A stretch of 64,000 bases of DNA. Origin: Pholis gunnellus. Its lineage: Eukaryota; Chordata; Actinopteri; Perciformes; Pholidae. The position numbers and the translations under genes are program-made. Positions 20,672 to 34,467 of the stretch are shown in pieces; position 1 is the stretch's first letter; every line of letters begins with the position of its first letter. The stretch covers positions 4,246,607 to 4,310,606 of the forward strand of contig OU342808.1 of the NCBI GenBank assembly GCA_910591455.2, given 5' to 3'. Below the pieces are notes generated by a model that was not told the origin of the DNA, did not search any database, and saw only the letters and a list, made by a program, of their open reading frames with translations.

Positions 20672-23600
20672 CTTTGTAACTGTTTAACTTGTCTTGAGGT
20701 TCTTCCAAGGACCTGCAAAACATTTGCATCAAGCAGCCTTACTAATCTTTAACTAACAGCCTAATTAGCATGAATTAATAAACCCATCAACATCTATCTG
20801 TGTATGTCACGAAAAAGACACAATGTGAAAGACAAAAACACTTATTTCAGCATTTATTTATTCATTTCTGTATTTATCTACTTATTCATGTATTTATACA
20901 TGTATTTATTCATTCCTGTATTCATTTATACATGTATTATTGCATTTATTTGTACTTAAAAACAATTTCGTCCTCCACACGTCACATGGCATCTCTTCTG
21001 TGTAATTGAACCGATATTGACATGTTCCCACATGTCGCGTGACCTTTGCATTCCATAGCCGAATGGTTAGCGTGACTGCACACAGCGTAGACCCTTAATG
21101 CGCATGCGCAGATCATTGGGACGCAGGATTGGGAGGTTCGACTCCCGAGTGAACCTTTAAATGTGAAAACCTCACCAGGTTCTCAGGAGGGGAGTAGACA
21201 CAAAATATTCTCTTTTTCTTGTTGTATGAATTAATAAAAGCGACAACTCGGGTCCTGTCCTGGCTTCATATCATACAATACACCCAAATATATGTAGCCA
21301 CAAAACTCGGCAAATTGATGCATCCTTGCTACATTTTGCATCCACTTGTTAATTAAGAAAGACCTCAGCATGATCACATGTTTAATCTTGACAGGGAGCA
21401 GAGAGGGGAGGGGCTCTGAAGGCTGTATACAGCCGCCCCCCGTGTGGCCCGTGCCCCGTCACTCTCCCTTTCATTCCCTTTATATCCGATTGTGTTATGC
21501 CCACAGAGGTACCGGTTATATATCCACCGTGCGCCGTGCGCCCCATGTGCCTGCGCCCCGTACGCCGTCTGGCCCGTGCGCCATCAGTCTTCATTTTATA
21601 TCCGATTGTGTTCTGCCCTCTTGTGAAGACAAATGCCTTTGTCCAACTAAAGGGTTGCATGAAAAACTATAGAGTCAAACCTCATTACATGATCACATGT
21701 TTCTTACAGTTTCATTGAAAATATATATGCAAATACTTTTCAAGCACTGACTTGTAATGCAATTCTATATATTACTACCATATCATTTTCATTTCTTGAA
21801 TCATTTCTTGTATTTTATTTAACAGATGGCATTTCTCTCTCCATCGTGACCAAACGGTCAGCTGGAACAAGCATCAAACTAAAACACGTTTGTCCAAAAT
21901 ATGTAGAGCGATTCAAAAATAGGAATAAATCGCCACACTCATTGCTTCAATCAGTTTTATGACAGAATTAACATTCAAATAATAAACTCACTGTAATGCA
22001 TGCTCAGCTGGAACTATTCACCTTACTATGAACACCTAAGGGGGAAAGTGCACGCTACAGCTGAGGGAACGGGCAGATGTGATACCTGGTGTGTACAGAC
22101 ACTGCAATGTGACTGCCTAATATGTTTGAAACTACGAAAACACGCTGAAAGGCTCTCCCGTTTCCTCACTATAATGTCACATTAAATCCTATAAACGAAA
22201 ACACACAGTTTGTTGCATATAGCACCATATATTAATGCAAATCAAATTCATTCACGTCCGACCTGGTCGGCATAAGTTACAGCGAACAAAAGAGGAAAGC
22301 CGTGAGACTCCCACTTGTACTCCGACACAATAAACAAGCGTAACATTCACAAAGTATACCCCATACCCAGTGTCCCCAACCCAAATCCCCGAGGCCAAAC
22401 ATAATATTATCAACAGGTGGAAGGAAGCGTGGTGAGAAGCCGCTGTTCCGTAATCTGTGAAGCCACGCTATCTCACCACGGCCCGTTTAGATGGTGGCTC
22501 TTTCTTGCAGTAGTCCAGTGAGGTTTCCGATTTATAATCCACAAAGTTGGATTGTGCTCTTTGCTGTACAGTCGCCTGGAAATCCTACTCTTTGAGCCCA
22601 CTGAACGCAGAGTGCTTCACCTGTCTGCGCGCTCCATAGGCCTACTCCTCTCACGTCACTTCAACCCGTCACATTTTATACAAGCGAGGGAAATAAAAAT
22701 AATAGTAAGAATAATAAGAGACCCTTTTCATAAGCTCTGTTAACATTGCAGGCCACTGATAACATTTACAAGTATACACAGCACTTTATGTGTAGGAAAA
22801 TGAACAGCAACATGTTCCCCATTCACAACTGCCGTAGGATATAGACAGTAATGAAATAACGTAACTTCATTCAAACTTGTATATACTGAATATATTTATG
22901 TGGGATTTTACAAGAGAGTGCTCCTTGTAATAAAGCAAAACTCGTTCAGGTGTGGTTGAAGAAACATTTTTTAAATGAGCTGATGACAATCACCATCAAA
23001 TCCCCCGACATCTGTCCCGCTGAAGTGGATTTACTCTCACATGGGATGGGTTTTTTGAAACACAAACGTGCTTTACTCTCTCCACTGACACTGTGTTGTG
23101 GCTGGAAACGGTACTGCATCCAATTTCTCTCTGGTTCTGGAGAGTACTGCTGAGTGTTCGAATCCACATGTCATTCAAAACATAACAATTGTTAATACAT
23201 CCATAGTTACACAGCGGTATTGGTAATTACCCACAATTCCAAGGGGCAGCCTCAGACACATTATTAAAGCCAATAACTTGAAAATTAAAGCAATTTAAAA
23301 TGTGAAAAAAGTCTCTGCGAAGTGAAAATGAGCCGGAGACTTTGTCAGACATGAAAATCGACAGAAAAAAAAAGCTGGCACCCTCAGTGAGAAGGGTTTT
23401 ACATTAGGGTACTATAAATAGTTCTGGACGTCTTAGCTATATTTGGTAGTGGGTGGTCCATCTGCTGTCTTTGGGGTTGATAAGTGGGTATGAGCCCCGC
23501 TGGCCACGTGCTATGGACATAGCAGGCTAAGGGACGGCCCTGGGCCACATGCCATGGACATGGCAGGCCGACCAGGCAGGTCTACTCTGATAATGATAAT

Positions 23601-23710
23601 GAGGGGATATATACCTAGATAAACAGGCCTTGTAGCCTGGTCTAGGGTAGGACACAGGTTGGAAACACAAACTACTTTTTTTCCACTTTTCTAGTGTGTA
23701 TAATATATTC

Positions 23711-23761
<51 letters not shown>

Positions 23762-23766
23762 TGTAA

Positions 23767-23807
<41 letters not shown>

Positions 23808-24118
23808 CGTGTCGGTACTCATGTCAAAAACTGCATCTTTAGGACAAACATTTAATCCACCTTTGTCACTCCTTTGCTTGAAAACAAAACATTTGACCTG
23901 ATTCTATTTATTTAATTATGTCTAGATATCCTTCATTTTTTATCAGGGTCATTTCTGAGAAAGTAATTTGTGTGAGATCAGAGGAGTGTTTTTAACTTAG
24001 CACCATGGGGTCACTTACTTGTGGTGTACACTGTAAATGAGATGCTCTTGTAAAGAGGAGGGGAATTGTGTCTTTCCTCTCAGTTAGCAATGTCCAGATC
24101 ATTGTCTCTTTTAACCCC
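20672..24118 (+). repeat. Array unit 7 (type A, copy of unit 5)
   Basis: 3,447 bp. Matches unit 5 at nearly all diagnostic sites but has ATTCTC before the T5 run where unit 5 has AGTCTC. The dimer breakpoint therefore lies between that site and the TTGTGAAGAC site some 400 bp downstream. Pol III-like cassette 21049-21217, NRF1 palindrome 21099-21110. Microsatellite 23715-23811 is (TA)19 (TG)18 (CGTG)2. Confidence 0.95.
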
Positions 24119-27100
24119 CTTTGTAACTGTTTAACTTGTCTTGAGGTTCTTCCAAGGACCTGCAAAACATTTGCATCAAGCAGCCTTACTAATCTTTAAC
24201 TAACAGCCTAATTAGCATGAATTAATAAACCCATCAACATCTATCTGTGTATGTCATGAAAAAGACACAATGTGAAAGACAAAAACACTTATTTCAGCAT
24301 TTATTTATTCATTTCTGTATTTATTTACTTATTCATGTATTTATACATGTATTTATTCAGTCCTGTAGTCATTTATACATGTATTATTGCATTTATTTAT
24401 ACTTAAAAACAATTTCGTCCTCCCCACGGCACATGGCATCTCTCCTGTGTAATTGAACCGATATTGTCATGTTCTCACACGTAGCGTGACCTTTGCATTC
24501 CATAGCCGAATGGTTAGCGTGACTGCACACAGCGTAGACCCTTAATGCGCATGCGCAGATCATTGGGACGCAGGATTGGGAGGTTCGACTCCCGAGTGAA
24601 CCTTTAAATGTGAAAACCTCACCAGGTTCTCAGGAGGGGAGTAGACACAAAATAGTCTCTTTTTCTTGTTGTATGAATTAATAAAAGCGACAACTCGGGT
24701 CCTGTCCTGGCTTCATATCATACAATACACCCAAATATATGTAGCCACAAAACTCGGCAAATTGATGCATCCTTGCTACATTTTGCATCCACTTGTTAAT
24801 TAAGAAAGACCTCAGCATGATCACATGTTTAATCTTGACAGGGAGCAGAGAGGGGAGGGGCTCTGAAGGCTGTATACAGCCGCCCCCCGTGTGGCCCGTG
24901 CCCCGTCACTCTCCCTTTCATTCCCTTTATATCCGATTGTGTTATGCCCACAGAGGTACCGGTTATATATCCACCGTGCGCCGTGCGCCCCATGTGCCTG
25001 CGCCCCGTACGCCGTCTGGCCCGTGCGCCATCAGTCTTCATTTTATATCCGATTGTGTTCTGCCCTCTTGTTATGACAAATGCCTTTGTCCAACTAAAGG
25101 GTTGCATGAAAAACTATAGAGTCAAACCTCATTACATGATCACATGTTTCTTACAGTTTCATTGAAAATATATATGCAAATACTTTTCAAGCACTGACTT
25201 GTAATGCAATTCTATATATTACTACCATATCATTTTCATTTCTTGAATCATTTCTTGTATTTTATTTAACAGATGGCATTTCTCTCTCCATCGTGACCAA
25301 ACGGTCAGCTGGAACAAGCATCAAACTAAAACACGTTTGTCCAAAATATGTAGAGCGATTCAAAAATAGGAATAAATCGCCACACTCATTGCTTCAATCA
25401 GTTTTATGACAGAATTAACATTCAAATAATAAACTCACTGTAATGCATGCTCAGCTGGAACTATTCACCTTACTATGAACACCTAAGGGGGAAAGTGCAC
25501 GCTACAGCGGAGGGAACGGGCAGATGTGATACCTGGTGTGTCCAGACACTGCAATGTGACTGCCTAATATGTTTGAAACTACGAAAACACGCTGAAAGGC
25601 TCTCCCGTTTCCTCACTATAATGTCACATTAAATCCTATAAACGAAAACACACAGTTTGTTGCATATAGCACCATATATTAATGCAAATCAAATTCATTC
25701 ACGTCCGACCTGGTCGGCATAAGTTACAGCGAACAAAAGAGGAAAGCCGTGAGACTCCCACTTGTACTCCGACACAATAAACAAGCGTAACATTCACAAA
25801 GTATACCCCATACCCAGTGTCCCCAACCCAAATCCCCGAGGCCAAACATAATATTATCAACAGGTGGAAGGAAGCGTGGTGAGAAGCCGCTGTTCCGTAA
25901 TCTGTGAAGCCACGCTATCTCACCACGGCCCGTTTAGATGGTGGCTCTTTCTTGCAGTAGTCCAGTGAGGTTTCCGATTTATAATCCACAAAGTTGGATT
26001 GTGCTCTTTGCTGTACAGTCGCCTGGAAATCCTACTCTTTGAGCCCACTGAACGCAGAGTGCTTCACCTGTCTGCGCGCTCCATAGGCCTACTCCTCTCA
26101 CGTCACTTCAACCCGTCACATTTTATACAAGCGAGGGAAATAAAAATAATAGTAAGAATAATAAGAGACCCTTTTCATAAGCTCTGTTAACATTGCAGGC
26201 CACTGATAACATTTACAAGTATACACAGCACTTTATGTGTAGGAAAATGAACAGCAACATGTTCCCCATTCACAACTGCCGTAGGATATAGACAGTAATG
26301 AAATAACGTAACTTCATTCAAACTTGTATATACTGAATATATTTATGTGGGATTTTACAAGAGAGTGCTCCTTGTAATAAAGCAAAACTCGTTCAGGTGT
26401 GGTTGAAGAAACATTTTTGAAATGAGCTGATGACAATCACCATCAAATCCCCCGACATCTGTCCCGCTGAAGTGGATTTACTCTCACATGGGATGGGTTT
26501 TTTGAAACACAAACGTGCTTTACTCTCTCCACTGACACTGTGTTGTGGCTGGAAACGGTACTGCATCCAATTTCTCTCTGGTTCTGGAGAGTACTGCTGA
26601 GTGTTCGAATCCACGTGTCATTCAAAACATAACAATTGTTAATACATCCATAGTTACACAGCGGTATTGGTAATTACGCACAATTCCAAGGGGCAGCCTC
26701 AGACACATTATTAAAGCCAATAACTTGAAAATTAAAGCAATTTAAAATGTGAAAAAAGTCTCTGCGAAGTGAAAATGAGCCGGAGACTTTGTCAGACATG
26801 AAAATCGACAGAAAAAAAAAGCTGGCACCCTCAGTGAGAAGGGTTTTACATTAGGGTACTATAAATAGTTCTGGACGTCTTAGCTATATTTGGTAGTGGG
26901 TGGTCCATCTGCTGTCTTTGGGGTTGATAAGTGGGTATGAGCCCCGCTGGCCACGTGCTATGGACATAGCAGGCTAAGGGACGGCCCTGGGCCACATGCC
27001 ATGGACATGGCAGGCCGACCAGGCAGGTCTACTCTGATAATGATAATGAGGGGATATATACCTAGATAAACAGGCCTTGTAGCCTGGTCTAGGGTAGGAC

Positions 27101-27157
27101 ACAGGTTGGAAACACAAACTACTTTTTTTCCACTTTTCTAGTGTGTATAATATATTC

Positions 27158-27226
<69 letters not shown>

Positions 27227-27573
27227 TGTAAATGTGTGTGTGTGTGTGTGTGTGCGTGCGTGCGTGTCGGTACTCATGTCAAAAACTGCATCTTTAGGAC
27301 AAACATTTAATCCACCTTTGTCACTCCTTTGCTTGAAAACAAAACATTTGACCTGATTCTATTTATTTAATTATGTCTAGATATCCTTCATTTTTTATCA
27401 GGGTCATTTCTGAGAAAGTAATTTGTGTGAGATCAGAGGAGTGTTTTTAACTTAGCACCATGGGGTCACTTACTTGTGGTGTACACTGTAAATGAGATGC
27501 TCTTGTAAAGAGGAGGGGAATTGTGTCTTTCCTCTCAGTTAGCAATGTCCAGATCATTGTCTCTTTTAACCCC
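24119..27573 (+). repeat. Array unit 8 (type B, copy of unit 6)
   Basis: 3,455 bp. Same private sites as unit 6. Pol III-like cassette 24496-24664, NRF1 palindrome 24546-24557. Microsatellite 27162-27266 is (TA)28 (TG)11 (CGTG)3. Confidence 0.95.
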
Positions 27574-30500
27574 CTTTGTAACTGTTTAACTTGTCTTGAG
27601 GTTCTTCCAAGGACCTGCAAAACATTTGCATCAAGCAGCCTTACTAATCTTTAACTAACAGCCTAATTAGCATGAATTAATAAACCCATCAACATCTATC
27701 TGTGTATGTCACGAAAAAGACACAATGTGAAAGACAAAAACACTTATTTCAGCATTTATTTATTCATTTCTGTATTTATCTACTTATTCATGTATTTATA
27801 CATGTATTTATTCATTCCTGTATTCATTTATACATGTATTATTGCATTTATTTGTACTTAAAAACAATTTCGTCCTCCACACGTCACATGGCATCTCTTC
27901 TGTGTAATTGAACCGATATTGACATGTTCCCACATGTCGCGTGACCTTTGCATTCCATAGCCGAATGGTTAGCGTGACTGCACACAGCGTAGACCCTTAA
28001 TGCGCATGCGCAGATCATTGGGACGCAGGATTGGGAGGTTCGACTCCCGAGTGAACCTTTAAATGTGAAAACCTCACCAGGTTCTCAGGAGGGGAGTAGA
28101 CACAAAATATTCTCTTTTTCTTGTTGTATGAATTAATAAAAGCGACAACTCGGGTCCTGTCCTGGCTTCATATCATACAATACACCCAAATATATGTAGC
28201 CACAAAACTCGGCAAATTGATGCATCCTTGCTACATTTTGCATCCACTTGTTAATTAAGAAAGACCTCAGCATGATCACATGTTTAATCTTGACAGGGAG
28301 CAGAGAGGGGAGGGGCTCTGAAGGCTGTATACAGCCGCCCCCCGTGTGGCCCGTGCCCCGTCACTCTCCCTTTCATTCCCTTTATATCCGATTGTGTTAT
28401 GCCCACAGAGGTACCGGTTATATATCCACCGTGCGCCGTGCGCCCCATGTGCCTGCGCCCCGTACGCCGTCTGGCCCGTGCGCCATCAGTCTTCATTTTA
28501 TATCCGATTGTGTTCTGCCCTCTTGTTAAGACAAATGCCTTTGTCCAACTAAAGGGTTGCATGAAAAACTATAGAGTCAAACCTCATTACATGATCACAT
28601 GTTTCTTACAGTTTCATTGAAAATATATATGCAAATACTTTTCAAGCACTGACTTGTAATGCAATTCTATATATTACTACCATATCATTTTCATTTCTTG
28701 AATCATTTCTTGTATTTTATTTAACAGATGGCATTTCTCTCTCCATCGTGACCAAACGGTCAGCTGGAACAAGCATCAAACTAAAACACGTTTGTCCAAA
28801 ATATGTAGAGCGATTCAAAAATAGGAATAAATCGCCACACTCATTGCTTCAATCAGTTTTATGACAGAATTAACATTCAAATAATAAACTCACTGTAATG
28901 CATGCTCAGCTGGAACTATTCACCTTACTATGAACACCTAAGGGGGAAAGTGCACGCTACAGCTGAGGGAACGGGCAGATGTGATACCTGGTGTGTACAG
29001 ACACTGCAATGTGACTGCCTAATATGTTTGAAACTACGAAAACACGCTGAAAGGCTCTCCCGTTTCCTCACTATAATGTCACATTAAATCCTATAAACGA
29101 AAACACACAGTTTGTTGCATATAGCACCATATATTAATGCAAATCAAATTCATTCACGTCCGACCTGGTCGGCATAAGTTACAGCGAACAAAAGAGGAAA
29201 GCCGTGAGACTCCCACTTGTACTCCGACACAATAAACAAGCGTAACATTCACAAAGTATACCCCATACCCAGTGTCCCCAACCCAAATCCCCGAGGCCAA
29301 ACATAATATTATCAACAGGTGGAAGGAAGCGTGGTGAGAAGCCGCTGTTCCGTAATCTGTGAAGCCACGCTATCTCACCACGGCCCGTTTAGATGGTGGC
29401 TCTTTCTTGCAGTAGTCCAGTGAGGTTTCCGATTTATAATCCACAAAGTTGGATTGTGCTCTTTGCTGTACAGTCGCCTGGAAATCCTACTCTTTGAGCC
29501 CACTGAACGCAGAGTGCTTCACCTGTCTGCGCGCTCCATAGGCCTACTCCTCTCACGTCACTTCAACCCGTCACATTTTATACAAGCGAGGGAAATAAAA
29601 ATAATAGTAAGAATAATAAGAGACCCTTTTCATAAGCTCTGTTAACATTGCAGGCCACTGATAACATTTACAAGTATACACAGCACTTTATGTGTAGGAA
29701 AATGAACAGCAACATGTTCCCCATTCACAACTGCCGTAGGATATAGACAGTAATGAAATAACGTAACTTCATTCAAACTTGTATATACTGAATATATTTA
29801 TGTGGGATTTTACAAGAGAGTGCTCCTTGTAATAAAGCAAAACTCGTTCAGGTGTGGTTGAAGAAACATTTTTGAAATGAGCTGATGACAATCACCATCA
29901 AATCCCCCGACATCTGTCCCGCTGAAGTGGATTTACTCTCACATGGGATGGGTTTTTTGAAACACAAACGTGCTTTACTCTCTCCACTGACACTGTGTTG
30001 TGGCTGGAAACGGTACTGCATCCAATTTCTCTCTGGTTCTGGAGAGTACTGCTGAGTGTTCGAATCCACATGTCATTCAAAACATAACAATTGTTAATAC
30101 ATCCATAGTTACACAGCGGTATTGGTAATTACCCACAATTCCAAGGGGCAGCCTCAGACACATTATTAAAGCCAATAACTTGAAAATTAAAGCAATTTAA
30201 AATGTGAAAAAAGTCTCTGCGAAGTGAAAATGAGCCGGAGACTTTGTCAGACATGAAAATCGACAGAAAAAAAAAGCTGGCACCCTCAGTGAGAAGGGTT
30301 TTACATTAGGGTACTATAAATAGTTCTGGACGTCTTAGCTATATTTGGTAGTGGGTGGTCCATCTGCTGTCTTTGGGGTTGATAAGTGGGTATGAGCCCC
30401 GCTGGCCACGTGCTATGGACATAGCAGGCTAAGGGACGGCCCTGGGCCACATGCCATGGACATGGCAGGCCGACCAGGCAGGTCTACTCTGATAATGATA

Positions 30501-30612
30501 ATGAGGGGATATATACCTAGATAAACAGGCCTTGTAGCCTGGTCTAGGGTAGGACACAGGTTGGAAACACAAACTACTTTTTTTCCACTTTTCTAGTGTG
30601 TATAATATATTC

Positions 30613-30679
<67 letters not shown>

Positions 30680-30684
30680 TGTAA

Positions 30685-30723
<39 letters not shown>

Positions 30724-31034
30724 CGTGTCGGTACTCATGTCAAAAACTGCATCTTTAGGACAAACATTTAATCCACCTTTGTCACTCCTTTGCTTGAAAA
30801 CAAAACATTTGACCTGATTCTATTTATTTAATTATGTCTAGATATCCTTCATTTTTTATCAGGGTCATTTCTGAGAAAGTAATTTGTGTGAGATCAGAGG
30901 AGTGTTTTTAACTTAGCACCATGGGGTCACTTACTTGTGGTGTACACTGTAAATGAGATGCTCTTGTAAAGAGGAGGGGAATTGTGTCTTTCCTCTCAGT
31001 TAGCAATGTCCAGATCATTGTCTCTTTTAACCCC
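27574..31034 (+). repeat. Array unit 9 (type A)
   Basis: 3,461 bp. GATATTGACATG and ATTCTC as in unit 7, but with the common TTGTTAAGAC. CACATGTC at the E-box site. Pol III-like cassette 27951-28119, NRF1 palindrome 28001-28012. Microsatellite 30617-30727 is (TA)27 (TG)17 (CGTG)2. Confidence 0.95.
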
Positions 31035-34000
31035 CTTTGTAACTGTTTAACTTGTCTTGAGGTTCTTCCAAGGACCTGCAAAACATTTGCATCAAGCAGC
31101 CTTACTAATCTTTAACTAACAGCCTAATTAGCATGAATTAATAAACCCATCAACATCTATCTGTGTATGTCATGAAAAAGACACAATGTGAAAGACAAAA
31201 ACACTTATTTCAGCATTTATTTATTCATTTCTGTATTTATTTACTTATTCATGTATTTATACATGTATTTATTCAGTCCTGTAGTCATTTATACATGTAT
31301 TATTGCATTTATTTATACTTAAAAACAATTTCGTCCTCCCCACGGCACATGGCATCTCTCCTGTGTAATTGAACCGATATTGTCATGTTCTCACACGTAG
31401 CGTGACCTTTGCATTCCATAGCCGAATGGTTAGCGTGACTGCACACAGCGTAGACCCTTAATGCGCATGCGCAGATCATTGGGACGCAGGATTGGGAGGT
31501 TCGACTCCCGAGTGAACCTTTAAATGTGAAAACCTCACCAGGTTCTCAGGAGGGGAGTAGACACAAAATAGTCTCTTTTTCTTGTTGTATGAATTAATAA
31601 AAGCGACAACTCGGGTCCTGTCCTGGCTTCATATCATACAATACACCCAAATATATGTAGCCACAAAACTCGGCAAATTGATGCATCCTTGCTACATTTT
31701 GCATCCACTTGTTAATTAAGAAAGACCTCAGCATGATCACATGTTTAATCTTGACAGGGAGCAGAGAGGGGAGGGGCTCTGAAGGCTGTATACAGCCGCC
31801 CCCCGTGTGGCCCGTGCCCCGTCACTCTCCCTTTCATTCCCTTTATATCCGATTGTGTTATGCCCACAGAGGTACCGGTTATATATCCACCGTGCGCCGT
31901 GCGCCCCATGTGCCTGCGCCCCGTACGCCGTCTGGCCCGTGCGCCATCAGTCTTCATTTTATATCCGATTGTGTTCTGCCCTCTTGTTAAGACAAATGCC
32001 TTTGTCCAACTAAAGGGTTGCATGAAAAACTATAGAGTCAAACCTCATTACATGATCACATGTTTCTTACAGTTTCATTGAAAATATATATGCAAATACT
32101 TTTCAAGCACTGACTTGTAATGCAATTCTATATATTACTACCATATCATTTTCATTTCTTGAATCATTTCTTGTATTTTATTTAACAGATGGCATTTCTC
32201 TCTCCATCGTGACCAAACGGTCAGCTGGAACAAGCATCAAACTAAAACACGTTTGTCCAAAATATGTAGAGCGATTCAAAAATAGGAATAAATCGCCACA
32301 CTCATTGCTTCAATCAGTTTTATGACAGAATTAACATTCAAATAATAAACTCACTGTAATGCATGCTCAGCTGGAACTATTCACCTTACTATGAACACCT
32401 AAGGGGGAAAGTGCACGCTACAGCGGAGGGAACGGGCAGATGTGATACCTGGTGTGTCCAGACACTGCAATGTGACTGCCTAATATGTTTGAAACTACGA
32501 AAACACGCTGAAAGGCTCTCCCGTTTCCTCACTATAATGTCACATTAAATCCTATAAACGAAAACACACAGTTTGTTGCATATAGCACCATATATTAATG
32601 CAAATCAAATTCATTCACGTCCGACCTGGTCGGCATAAGTTACAGCGAACAAAAGAGGAAAGCCGTGAGACTCCCACTTGTACTCCGACACAATAAACAA
32701 GCGTAACATTCACAAAGTATACCCCATACCCAGTGTCCCCAACCCAAATCCCCGAGGCCAAACATAATATTATCAACAGGTGGAAGGAAGCGTGGTGAGA
32801 AGCCGCTGTTCCGTAATCTGTGAAGCCACGCTATCTCACCACGGCCCGTTTAGATGGTGGCTCTTTCTTGCAGTAGTCCAGTGAGGTTTCCGATTTATAA
32901 TCCACAAAGTTGGATTGTGCTCTTTGCTGTACAGTCGCCTGGAAATCCTACTCTTTGAGCCCACTGAACGCAGAGTGCTTCACCTGTCTGCGCGCTCCAT
33001 AGGCCTACTCCTCTCACGTCACTTCAACCCGTCACATTTTATACAAGCGAGGGAAATAAAAATAATAGTAAGAATAATAAGAGACCCTTTTCATAAGCTC
33101 TGTTAACATTGCAGGCCACTGATAACATTTACAAGTATACACAGCACTTTATGTGTAGGACAATGAACAGCAACATGTTCCCCATTCACAACTGCCGTAG
33201 GATATAGACAGTAATGAAATAACGTAACTTCATTCAAACTTGTATATACTGAATATATTTATGTGGGATTTTACAAGAGAGTGCTCCTTGTAATAAAGCA
33301 AAACTCGTTCAGGTGTGGTTGAAGAAACATTTTTGAAATGAGCTGATGACAATCACCATCAAATCCCCCGACATCTGTCCCGCTGAAGTGGATTTACTCT
33401 CACATGGGATGGGTTTTTTGAAACACAAACGTGCTTTACTCTCTCCACTGACACTGTGTTGTGGCTGGAAACGGTACTGCATCCAATTTCTCTCTGGTTC
33501 TGGAGAGTACTGCTGAGTGTTCGAATCCACGTGTCATTCAAAACATAACAATTGTTAATACATCCATAGTTACACAGCGGTATTGGTAATTACCCACAAT
33601 TCCAAGGGGCAGCCTCAGACACATTATTAAAGCCAATAACTTGAAAATTAAAGCAATTTAAAATGTGAAAAAAGTCTCTGCGAAGTGAAAATGAGCCGGA
33701 GACTTTGTCAGACATGAAAATCGACAGAAAAAAAAAGCTGGCACCCTCAGTGAGAAGGGTTTTACATTAGGGTACTATAAATAGTTCTGGACGTCTTAGC
33801 TATATTTGGTAGTGGGTGGTCCATCTGCTGTCTTTGGGGTTGATAAGTGGGTATGAGCCCCGCTGGCCACGTGCTATGGACATAGCAGGCTAAGGGACGG
33901 CCCTGGGCCACATGCCATGGACATGGCAGGCCGACCAGGCAGGTCTACTCTGATAATGATAATGAGGGGATATATACCTAGATAAACAGGCCTTGTAGCC

Positions 34001-34073
34001 TGGTCTAGGGTAGGACACAGGTTGGAAACACAAACTACTTTTTTTCCACTTTTCTAGTGTGTATAATATATTC

Positions 34074-34118
<45 letters not shown>

Positions 34119-34124
34119 TGTAAA

Positions 34125-34156
<32 letters not shown>

Positions 34157-34467
34157 CGTGTCGGTACTCATGTCAAAAACTGCATCTTTAGGACAAACAT
34201 TTAATCCACCTTTGTCACTCCTTTGCTTGAAAACAAAACATTTGACCTGATTCTATTTATTTAATTATGTCTAGATATCCTTCATTTTTTATCAGGGTCA
34301 TTTCTGAGAAAGTAATTTGTGTGAGATCAGAGGAGTGTTTTTAACTTAGCACCATGGGGTCACTTACTTGTGGTGTACACTGTAAATGAGATGCTCTTGT
34401 AAAGAGGAGGGGAATTGTGTCTTTCCTCTCAGTTAGCAATGTCCAGATCATTGTCTCTTTTAACCCC
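31035..34467 (+). repeat. Array unit 10 (type B)
   Basis: 3,433 bp. Type B, with CAGCGGAGG and GTGTCCAG in the 61-codon frame. Private change GTGTAGGACAATG near 33160. Pol III-like cassette 31412-31580, NRF1 palindrome 31462-31473. Microsatellite 34078-34160 is (TA)16 (TG)14 (CGTG)2. Confidence 0.95.
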
